A DNA stretch of 11,068 nucleotides from an uncultured Collinsella sp. (GTDB lineage: Bacteria > Actinomycetota > Coriobacteriia > Coriobacteriales > Coriobacteriaceae): assembly GCA_902490445.1 (NCBI GenBank), contig CABUDZ010000069.1, forward strand, positions 1 to 11,068, in the 5' to 3' direction. This document shows, in pieces, positions 5,723 to 11,068 of this stretch. Position 1 is the first letter of the stretch, and each line of letters starts with the position of its first letter. The notes beneath the pieces were generated by a model that saw nothing but the letters and a program-made list of their open reading frames with translations, had not been told where the DNA came from and searched no databases. Position numbers and translations under genes: made by a program.

Positions 5723-6892
5723 ATGAGCACGTACGCAATTAAGGCTGACAAGTTCTTCTTGCCGGCAGGCCCGCAACTGGGCGGCTATCTTATGGTCGAG
5801 GACGGCGTCTTTGGCGCCTGGCAGGCCGACGAGCCCTCTTGCGAGATTAAGGACTACACGGGATCGTGGATCGCACCGGGTATGGTCGATACTCACATCC
5901 ATGGCTTCTACAACCACTCAACTACCGATAACGATCCCGAGGGCATCGATATCAGCTCGACCGAGCTCGCCCGTCGCGGTACCACCAGCTGGCTGCCCAC
6001 GACGTTCACCGATGGCGTCGAGCAGATCAAGGACGCCTGCGCCGCCATTGCCCAGGCGGACGAGGGCCGCGGCCCCGACTTCTGCGGTGCTCGCATTCAG
6101 GGCATCTACCTGGAGGGCCCCTTCTTTACCATGAAGCACGTGGGCGCGCAGAACCCCGCTTACCTGATCGATCCCTCCGAGGAGGTCTTCGACCAGTGGC
6201 AGGAGGCTGCTGGCGGACGTATCGTCAAGAGCGCTATGGCCGCTGAGCGCGATGGCGCTGCCACCTATGCTGCCGCCCTCAACGCGAAGGGCGTCGTGAC
6301 CAGCATCGGTCACTCCGACGCCACCTACGATGAGTGCATCGCCGCCATCAACGCCGGTGCCAGCTGCTTTACGCATACCTATAACGGCCAGCGCGGGCTG
6401 CATCACCGTGAGCCCGGTGTCGTGGGTGCTGCCATGTCCACGCCCGAGACCTACGCTGAGATCATCTGTGACGGCAAGCACGTAAACCCTGCCGCCATCA
6501 AGGCGCTGCTGCAGGCAAAGGGCTGGCAGCACACGGTACTCATCACCGACTGCCTGGGCTGCGGCGGCATGCCCGAGGGCAGCTACACCAGTGGCGGCAT
6601 GGACGTCATCATGAAGGACAACCTGTGCTGGCTCGCCGACGGCAAGAGCATTGCCGGCTCGGTGCTCACGCTTGCCCAGGGTGTCAAGAACATCGTCGAC
6701 TGGGGCATCGCCAGCGCCGATATCGCCATTCGCATGGCAACCGAGGTGCCGGCTCGCTCTGCGCACATCGAGGATAAGTGCGGCAGCATCATGCCGGGTC
6801 GCGACGCCGACTTTGTCGTGTTCGACCACGAGCTCACCCTCGTCGAGACGTATGTTGGCGGCCAGAGCGTCGGCAACGCCTTTACCGAGTAA
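5723..6892 (+). CDS. nagA: N-acetylhexosamine-6-phosphate deacetylase (NagA/AgaA family)
   Basis: A 389-residue amidohydrolase that removes acetate from GlcNAc-6-P or GalNAc-6-P. The ATG at 5723 is chosen because AAGGAG (5712-5717) lies five bases upstream; the GTG at 5717 overlaps that site. Family residues are visible: HxH at His58/His60 (DTHIHG), Glu131 (YLEGPF), His197 (GHSDATYDE), His218 (FTHTYNG), HHREPGVVG (227-235), Asp250 (CDGKHVNP) and Asp276 (LITDCLG). AGSVLTL (311-317) and the C-terminal GRDADFVVFD also fit. Family members are hard to split by substrate; agaS next door suggests GalNAc-6-P (AgaA role). It follows a terminator, with only a weak TATAAG (5678-5683) as a -10 candidate and no matching operator. 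A C-terminal copy of this gene survives at 9618-9749. Confidence 0.9.
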   Translation: MSTYAIKADKFFLPAGPQLGGYLMVEDGVFGAWQADEPSCEIKDYTGSWIAPGMVDTHIHGFYNHSTTDNDPEGIDISSTELARRGTTSWLPTTFTDGVEQIKDACAAIAQADEGRGPDFCGARIQGIYLEGPFFTMKHVGAQNPAYLIDPSEEVFDQWQEAAGGRIVKSAMAAERDGAATYAAALNAKGVVTSIGHSDATYDECIAAINAGASCFTHTYNGQRGLHHREPGVVGAAMSTPETYAEIICDGKHVNPAAIKALLQAKGWQHTVLITDCLGCGGMPEGSYTSGGMDVIMKDNLCWLADGKSIAGSVLTLAQGVKNIVDWGIASADIAIRMATEVPARSAHIEDKCGSIMPGRDADFVVFDHELTLVETYVGGQSVGNAFTE

Positions 6893-6898
6893 CGATAG

Positions 6899-6936
6899 AA
6901 AAAGACGGCGGGCCCGAATCTGCTCGGACCCGCCGT
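6899..6936 (-). terminator. Terminator between convergent nagA and flavodoxin genes
   Basis: Arms 6905-6917 and 6924-6936 pair over 13 positions with one mismatch. Read on the minus strand, the stem is followed by TCTTTTTC (A-run at 6899-6903 on +), so it fits best as the terminator of the flavodoxin gene. For nagA it is only a hairpin without a T-tract, so nagA transcription may continue. Confidence 0.75.
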
Positions 6937-6967
6937 ATGGGTTAAACGCTCAAAAGCACCTTCACAG

Positions 6968-7552
6968 TTACAGCTTGTTAGCAATCTTCTTTGCCGTGCG
7001 CTTAACGCCGGCCACCAGGCCTCCTGCAGGATGCTCCTTTTCGTATGCTAGACGCTTCTCGCGCTTGGCGTACTCTTCGACGATGATATCGCCGTACTCA
7101 TCTTCGATTTTGTCGAAGAAATCGACGGCTCCCTTAATCTCTTCGGCAGTTGGGTGTCCCTTCTGGACGCCGCCGGCGAGCTTGAACGGCCCCCACGTAT
7201 CAAAGCCGGGGCAGCCGTAGACACCCATAAAGATGGCCTGCCTCATGCGGCAGATGCCATCGATATCCTTGCCGTACCACTTGTTTTTGCCACCATAGGT
7301 CATAAGGCCAAATACCTTATCCTGCGGCTGCAGCACGTTCGTGAGCACACGTGCCATGTCCTTGTCGATCTCGGAGTAATAGATGCCCGTGGCGACACCG
7401 ATCAGATGGTATTCGTGCAGGTCGGGGTACTCGTTTTTACCGAGTGACTTCACGTCGAGGGTATCGATTTCGGGGTGCGCCTCGACGATGGCGTCCACGA
7501 GCTTTTTCGTATTGCCGTGGTGGCGTGAGGCATAAAGGATGATGGTTCGCAT
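6968..7552 (-). CDS. Flavodoxin-like protein
   Basis: A 194-residue protein with a flavodoxin-type fold: first beta strand RTIILYAS followed by the FMN phosphate loop SRHHGNT (9-15), then a GVATGIYYS stretch (52-60) and FGLMTYGG (81-88). The C-terminal half carries CPGFDTWGPFKLAGGVQKGHP (114-134) and a basic helical tail (about 161-194). The ATG at 7552 begins directly at the first strand and has AAAGG a short way upstream; an in-frame TTG at 7678 would add 42 residues unlike the family. Such proteins carry electrons or act as NAD(P)H-dependent FMN proteins; the partner is unknown. It is antisense to the sugar genes around it and has no evident role in their pathway. Confidence 0.85.
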   Translation of the reverse strand: MRTIILYASRHHGNTKKLVDAIVEAHPEIDTLDVKSLGKNEYPDLHEYHLIGVATGIYYSEIDKDMARVLTNVLQPQDKVFGLMTYGGKNKWYGKDIDGICRMRQAIFMGVYGCPGFDTWGPFKLAGGVQKGHPTAEEIKGAVDFFDKIEDEYGDIIVEEYAKREKRLAYEKEHPAGGLVAGVKRTAKKIANKL

Positions 7553-7586
7553 AAGAAGGCCTTTCAGCTGTAATTGCATCAATGTC

Positions 7587-7618
7587 TGTATGGTACCCCG
7601 TTGTATGGTCGGGATACC
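7587..7618. repeat. Repeats in the divergent flavodoxin/lacX intergenic region
   Basis: TGTATGGT occurs twice (7587-7594 and 7602-7609), 15 nt apart start to start. Overlapping them, GGTACCCCG (7592-7600) and CGGGATACC (7610-7618) form a 9-nt inverted repeat with one mismatch. It sits 35-66 nt upstream of the flavodoxin start, where its promoter should be. A TTGACT at 7650-7655 could be the -35 of the lacX promoter, but the matching -10 is poor. An operator is plausible but unproven. Confidence 0.35.
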
Positions 7619-7707
7619 GGACACATCGACGAGCGCGCGGGTTTGTCCTTTGACTAGGATTGAGGCGGGCGCTTGCATGAAAAAGCAGTTGTCCGAAAGG
7701 ATGGATA

Positions 7708-8589
7708 ATGGAATACGCTCTTTCCAACGATTCGATTTCTATCAAGGTTTCCACGGCCGGCGGCTCGTTTACCTCGATTGAGGCTGACGGTCGTGAGTAT
7801 TTGTGGCAGGGTGATCCCGCGGTGTGGTCCGGTCAGGCGCCGGTCTGCTTTCCGATTTGCGGAGGCTTGCGCGACAACAATGCCATGACGTTTGCCGGGC
7901 ATCATGTGAAGCTCGCTCGCCACGGGTTTGCGCGCAAACAGGAGTGGAAGCTGCTGAGCCAGAGTGAGAACGAGCTGGCGATGTGCCTGGCTTCGGAGGA
8001 TAACGCCGCGTTGCTGAGCGATTATCCGTATCCGTTTAAGCTTGTCGCCCGCTATACGCTCGAGGACGCCGCCGTGCGTGTCTCCTATGAGGTGACCAAT
8101 GAAGGCACCGAGGACATGCCGTTCTTTATCGGTGGACATCCCGGCTTTAGGTGCCCGCTCGATGAGGGCGAGGTCTATACGGACTACGAGCTGCGCTTTG
8201 AGAAGGACGAGGCTGCGGAGCTCTGCACCGCCGTTCCATCGACTGGCTTGATTGATGTGGCAAACCGCTCCAAGAACCCCATGGTGGGGAAGACGTTGCC
8301 CCTGTCGCACGAGCTCTTCGATTTTGCGGAGACCATCTTTGACGTACTCGAGAGTCGTCAGGTCACGATTTCCAAAAAGGGCGAGGACAAGGGCGTTCGC
8401 CTGAGCTTCGAGGGCTTTCCGTACCTCATCGTGTGGAGTAAGCCCGAGGGCGATTTTGTGGCAGTTGAGCCCTGGGGCGGCCTTTCGACCTGCTCCGATG
8501 AGGATGACGTGCTTGAGCATAAGCGCGGCTGCCTTGTCGCCAAGCCCAAGGAGACCGTCGTTCGCGCGTTCACGATTGGAATTCTGTAA
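7708..8589 (+). CDS. LacX-type aldose 1-epimerase family protein
   Basis: A 293-residue beta-sandwich enzyme of the galactose mutarotase superfamily, LacX branch, which interconverts alpha and beta anomers of an aldose or sugar phosphate. Visible family motifs are RHGFAR (71-76), GGHPGF (142-147, His144) and VEPWGG (253-258, Glu254); the conserved His and Glu fit the known acid/base pair. AAAGG at 7696-7700 with a 7-nt spacer supports the ATG at 7708. It opens a + strand group with lacC, 59 nt away without a terminator. In lactococci lacX accompanies the tagatose-6-phosphate lac operon, and in pneumococcus galM follows agaS, so the location fits a galacto-type sugar. The exact substrate is not predictable. 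Confidence 0.85.
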   Translation: MEYALSNDSISIKVSTAGGSFTSIEADGREYLWQGDPAVWSGQAPVCFPICGGLRDNNAMTFAGHHVKLARHGFARKQEWKLLSQSENELAMCLASEDNAALLSDYPYPFKLVARYTLEDAAVRVSYEVTNEGTEDMPFFIGGHPGFRCPLDEGEVYTDYELRFEKDEAAELCTAVPSTGLIDVANRSKNPMVGKTLPLSHELFDFAETIFDVLESRQVTISKKGEDKGVRLSFEGFPYLIVWSKPEGDFVAVEPWGGLSTCSDEDDVLEHKRGCLVAKPKETVVRAFTIGIL

Positions 8590-8648
8590 TTGCGTGTTGT
8601 CGACGCGTGTTGCGAGTGAGTAGGTGGCTGCGAGATAAGGAGCTAAAA

Positions 8649-9584
8649 ATGATCCTCACCGTTACGATGAACCCGTCTGTCGATACGCGCTATCAGCTCG
8701 ATGAGCTCGTTATCGATGACGTCAACCGTGTGACGCCCGAAAAGACCGCCGGCGGCAAGGGCCTCAACGTGGCCCGTGTGCTGGGTCAGCTGGGCGACGA
8801 CGTCGTGGCAACCGGTCTGCTCGGCGGCCACATGGGCGCTTACATGGCCGAGCTCATGGACGCCAACGGTATTAACAACGACTTTGTGCCCATCAAGGGC
8901 GAGACCCGCATCTGCCTCAATATCCTTCATGCCGGCAACCAGACCGAGCTGCTCGAGAGCGGTCCGACAATTGCCCCCGAGGAGCTCGATGCCTTTACCG
9001 CCAAGTTTACCGAGCTTGCGAGCAAGGCCGACGTCGTCACCATCTCGGGTTCGCTGCCCCGCGGTGTCGAGGCAGACTACTATGCCAAGATCACGGGCAT
9101 TGCCGAGAACGCCGGTGCCAAGGTGTTGCTCGATACCTCGGGTGCTTCGCTCGAGGCCGCCCTTAAGTCCGAAATTAAGCCCGAGCTGGTCAAGCCTAAC
9201 CTGACCGAGATCAACGGCCTTTTGGGTACGAGCTTTACCACCGACGATGTGGACGAGCTCCGCGCCGCGCTCGCCTCTGATGCCCGCTTCTCCGATATCC
9301 CCTGGGTCGTCGTGTCCATGGGCGCTGCCGGCTCCGTTGGCTTCCACAATGGCCGTGCGTTCCGCGCAAAGACGCCCGATATCCCTGCCGTTAACGCCAC
9401 GGGCTCTGGTGACTCCACTATCGCTGGCTTCGCGCATGCCATTGCTGCTGGCGCGGACGACGAGACGGTGCTGCGCACCGCCAACACCTGCGGCAAGCTC
9501 AATGCCATGGATCCCATGACCGGCCATCTGGTCATGGACCGTTGGGACGAGGTCTACAACGGCGTTGTCGTGACCGAGCTGTAA
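8649..9584 (+). CDS. lacC: LacC-type tagatose-6-phosphate kinase (PfkB family)
   Basis: A 311-residue PfkB-fold sugar kinase. LacC phosphorylates tagatose-6-phosphate with ATP to tagatose-1,6-bisphosphate. The N terminus MILTVTMNPSVD, the glycine-rich AGGKGLNVARVLGQLG (34-49), SGSLPRG (133-139), VKPNLTE (181-187) and the anion-hole/catalytic NATGSGDSTIAGFA (249-262, base Asp255) are all in place. The GSGD form, where many relatives have GAGD, and the length favour LacC over 1-phosphofructokinase FruK, though LacC enzymes often accept fructose-6-P too. AAGGAG (8637-8642) six bases upstream fixes the ATG at 8649; an upstream in-frame TTG at 8607 has no such site. It would use the product of AgaS. 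No aldolase gene is adjacent. Confidence 0.87.
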   Translation: MILTVTMNPSVDTRYQLDELVIDDVNRVTPEKTAGGKGLNVARVLGQLGDDVVATGLLGGHMGAYMAELMDANGINNDFVPIKGETRICLNILHAGNQTELLESGPTIAPEELDAFTAKFTELASKADVVTISGSLPRGVEADYYAKITGIAENAGAKVLLDTSGASLEAALKSEIKPELVKPNLTEINGLLGTSFTTDDVDELRAALASDARFSDIPWVVVSMGAAGSVGFHNGRAFRAKTPDIPAVNATGSGDSTIAGFAHAIAAGADDETVLRTANTCGKLNAMDPMTGHLVMDRWDEVYNGVVVTEL

Positions 9585-9617
9585 AAGCCTGGGCGTCGGC
9601 CCCGGCATTGCTTGCTA

Positions 9618-9749
9618 GCTCATGTCGACGACAAGTGCGGTAGCATTATGCTGGGGCGCGACGCCGAGTTTGTCGTGTTCAATCCCGACCTTACCCTGGT
9701 CGAGGCGTATGTGGGTGGCAACAGCGTCGGTAACGCGTTTGCCGAGTAG
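9618..9749 (+). pseudogene. C-terminal remnant of a second nagA
   Basis: Read in frame from 9618, this stretch encodes 43 residues and a TAG that match the last 43 residues of the intact NagA at 5723-6892 at 33 of 43 positions (for example DKCGSIM, GRDA, FVVF, LTLVE, YVGG, SVGNAF). Many further differences between the two DNA copies are silent, so this was a functioning, diverged gene before it lost its body. Nothing upstream of 9618 in this frame resembles the rest of NagA, and no ribosome binding site precedes it. The remnant lies 33 nt after lacC and 32 nt before the next gene, pointing to an ancestral order lacC, nagA2, yhcH and a large internal deletion. Confidence 0.88.
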
Positions 9750-9781
9750 CCGCCAAAGAAGCGATCCGAGAGGGGATTTAG

Positions 9782-10255
9782 ATGATTTACGGTGCATTGG
9801 GCGATATCGAGGAGTACCGCGGAATGCTCAAGGGCCTCGACGTGCTGATCGACTGGCTCGAGGAGAACGACCCGGCAGAGCTCGAGGTCGGCAGCCATCC
9901 GATTCTGGGCGACAAGGTCTATGCGAACGTCATGGCTCCCACGACGCGTCCCGAGGCCGAGGCTCACTATGAGACGCATCAGCGCTATCACGACCTGCAG
10001 ATCGACGTTGAGGGTCGCGAGGCCTTTAAGGTCGCCACGGGCAGCCTGACGCTGGTTCAGGAGTTTGACGAGAAGGACGACTACGATCTGGTCGATTCCG
10101 ACGCTTCGATCGCCGGCGATCTTGCCGACGACAAGTTTGCGCTGTTCGTTGCCGGCGAGCCTCACATGCCCACGCTCGAGTTCCCGGGCGATGGCGCACA
10201 GCCGGTCAAGAAGATCTGCTTTAAGCTGCTTGCAGATGCTTACTGGGAGGAGTAG
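9782..10255 (+). CDS. YhcH/YjgK/YiaL family protein (DUF386)
   Basis: A 157-residue single-domain cupin-like protein. The family includes E. coli NanQ (YhcH), which speeds opening and anomerisation of sialic acid, and EbgC, the small subunit of evolved beta-galactosidase. Motifs are ETHQRYHDLQIDVEGRE (64-80) and LFVAGEPHMP (121-130); His66, His70 and His128 are likely metal or substrate ligands. GAGAGGGG (9768-9775) is six bases before the ATG. It follows the nagA remnant and probably shares a transcript with lacX and lacC. The context suggests handling of an amino sugar, or of sialic acid released from the same host glycans (inference). A strong palindromic terminator follows. Confidence 0.88.
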   Translation: MIYGALGDIEEYRGMLKGLDVLIDWLEENDPAELEVGSHPILGDKVYANVMAPTTRPEAEAHYETHQRYHDLQIDVEGREAFKVATGSLTLVQEFDEKDDYDLVDSDASIAGDLADDKFALFVAGEPHMPTLEFPGDGAQPVKKICFKLLADAYWEE

Positions 10256-10287
10256 CGAGCCGCTCGGCTGAGCTGTTCGTCCGATGG

Positions 10288-10333
10288 CGTGATTCCCCTA
10301 GGGGAATCACGTTTGGCGGGGTTTTCGGTTTTT
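10288..10333 (+). terminator. Palindromic terminator after the yhcH-type gene
   Basis: Positions 10288-10311 form a perfect 24-nt palindrome (arm CGTGATTCCCC, centre TA). It is followed on the + strand by a T-rich tract GTTTTCGGTTTTT. There is little loop, so the hairpin tip must melt. On the minus strand no T-run follows, so it mainly ends the + strand unit. The interval 10256-10350 shows nothing else. Confidence 0.7.
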
Positions 10334-10350
10334 GAATAGGGAAGCCTCAT

Positions 10351-10806
10351 TTATTTGCGAAGAACATCGGCTAGCCGCAGGATTGAAATCATCGACCGAT
10401 AAGTGAGTTCCACTTTTTCGCCCGCAAGCAGTCGTTTCGAGCCAATCTCATCTAGCCCCACAAGCTGAGAAAACAGCGGGCCGCTCATCGTGCCCTCGTC
10501 AATTGATTCCCTTATGGTCTTCAAAACGTCCGTATCATGAAGCGATGCCGAGCTGTAGGGGGCAACACGAGCGGAACTCTCAATTAACGACGAGACAAAA
10601 GGATGGAGATGCTTTGGACATAGTCCATCAAACACCACATCCCCATTGTCGTTCGAGCCGACCAGGCGCCAAGTATAATGATCGACCCAGTCATCTCCGT
10701 CATATATGGCGTTCATGAACAACTTCCCGTCTAGAGAGAGAAACCTATTTGGACATCGGGGCGCAAGACCGCAATCCATATCGGGCCTGCAGCAGCTCCA
10801 ACCCAA
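10351..10806 (-). CDS. Unrecognised protein, C-terminal part of a probably broken gene
   Basis: Open reading frame of 151 codons from a TTG at 10806; an inner ATG at 10716, preceded by GGGAAG, would give 121 residues. I do not recognise the family. The N-terminal part is Cys-rich (SCC, DC, RC in the first 18 residues). The middle (about 25-70) looks like a beta-rich globular segment with DGKLF, YDGDDWVDHYTW and GLCPKHLHPF. The last 60 residues look helical (SGPLFSQLVGLDEIGSKRLL to ADVLRK), possibly a helix-turn-helix. The same frame continues upstream beyond one TGA at 10840-10842 and is open again to the window edge, so this may be the 3' part of an interrupted gene. Base composition is more AT-rich than the sugar genes, suggesting different origin. 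Confidence 0.5.
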   Translation of the reverse strand: MGWSCCRPDMDCGLAPRCPNRFLSLDGKLFMNAIYDGDDWVDHYTWRLVGSNDNGDVVFDGLCPKHLHPFVSSLIESSARVAPYSSASLHDTDVLKTIRESIDEGTMSGPLFSQLVGLDEIGSKRLLAGEKVELTYRSMISILRLADVLRK

Positions 10807-10839
10807 CGCACCACATAGGTTCCCTTTCGTACATGTGTA

Positions 10840-11067
10840 TCAATCTGCCCCGAAATGCCGGTGAATGCAATTCCAGACCCGTTTGCCGAACTTAGCCCAA
10901 TCTTGGAAACCTTCCCGCAAGGCCAACGCAAAGGTATTCTTTAAATTCCAAGAGGAAGTCTGGTCATTCAAAGATGCGTCCATACCATAAAGATGAGTGT
11001 AGCAGGTATCGATCCCGGCATCATTAGAGATAAAGCGTCTGCGGTTATCTTCGTAATCGATGGTATG
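10840..11067 (-). pseudogene. Upstream part of the unrecognised minus-strand gene, partial at window edge
   Basis: Read from the window edge on the minus strand, 75 codons are open before a TGA at 10840-10842. The translation includes IDYEDNRRRFISNDAGIDT, HLYGMDASL and the helical FALALREGFQDWAKFGKR, and looks like real protein. No start codon with a ribosome binding site is seen, so the gene begins outside the window. The frame is the same as that of 10351-10806, so the TGA alone separates them. Around 10735-10934 another minus-strand frame is also open and gives a credible beta-rich segment (HVRKGTYVVRWVGAA), so two frameshifts could explain the break instead. It could also be an intact small C terminus followed by a separate gene. 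Confidence 0.4.
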
Positions 11068-11068
11068 G

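Noticed and set aside
5918..6829. A 303-codon minus-strand open frame opposite nagA
   Set aside because: Opposite conserved NagA catalytic motifs and without recognisable domains.
7552..7678. Longer flavodoxin start at 7678
   Set aside because: The extra 42 residues precede the first beta strand, have no family resemblance and span the repeat-rich intergenic DNA; ATG at 7552 has a plausible ribosome binding site.
8643..9608. A 321-codon minus-strand open frame opposite lacC
   Set aside because: Covers lacC end to end in the mirror frame without start signals; shadow of codon bias.
10731..10931. Independent small gene in the second minus-strand frame
   Set aside because: It has no ATG and no ribosome binding site, and is flanked on both sides by coding-like sequence in another frame. 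It is better viewed as part of a broken gene or a shadow, as described in the findings.

Overview
The window is a high-GC, densely coding chromosomal segment with strong GGAGG-type ribosome binding sites and Rho-independent terminators. Gene content (mannose-family PTS, HutC-type GntR regulator, AgaS, NagA, LacX and LacC types) and codon use suggest a gut actinobacterium of the Coriobacteriia, such as Collinsella. That assignment is inference; there is no rRNA or marker gene to prove it.

Almost everything looks like one amino-sugar catabolic locus, most probably for N-acetylgalactosamine (GalNAc) or a GalNAc-containing saccharide. Region 1 (1-3515, + strand) is a PTS operon: leader with a DasR/NagR-like operator, EIIA, a YajC-like small membrane protein, EIIB, EIIC, EIID and a strong terminator. 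Region 2 (3514-4324) is the GntR/HutC regulator with its own promoter inside an inverted repeat. Region 3 (4364-5665) is agaS, with the same 13-nt operator upstream of a TATAAT box, then a terminator. Region 4 (5723-6936) is nagA, convergent with a minus-strand flavodoxin-like gene. Region 5 (7708-10333, + strand) is lacX-type epimerase, lacC (tagatose-6-phosphate kinase), a 43-codon remnant of a second nagA, and a YhcH/YiaL-family gene, closed by a palindromic terminator. Region 6 (10351-11068, minus strand) is visibly AT-richer and carries an unrecognised gene that looks interrupted and runs off the window.

Proposed working: the PTS imports and phosphorylates the amino sugar; NagA removes the acetyl group; AgaS converts galactosamine-6-P to tagatose-6-P with release of ammonia; LacC phosphorylates this to tagatose-1,6-bisphosphate. 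LacX and YhcH probably handle sugar anomers. The aldolase that would finish the route is not in the window. The GntR protein probably binds the two matched operators and so co-controls the PTS operon and agaS.

The points most worth a second look are the nagA remnant, a lysine/arginine-free acidic insertion in EIID, the paired operators, the YajC-like gene inside the PTS operon, and the interrupted gene at the right end. I saw no tRNA, rRNA, CRISPR array or insertion sequence.
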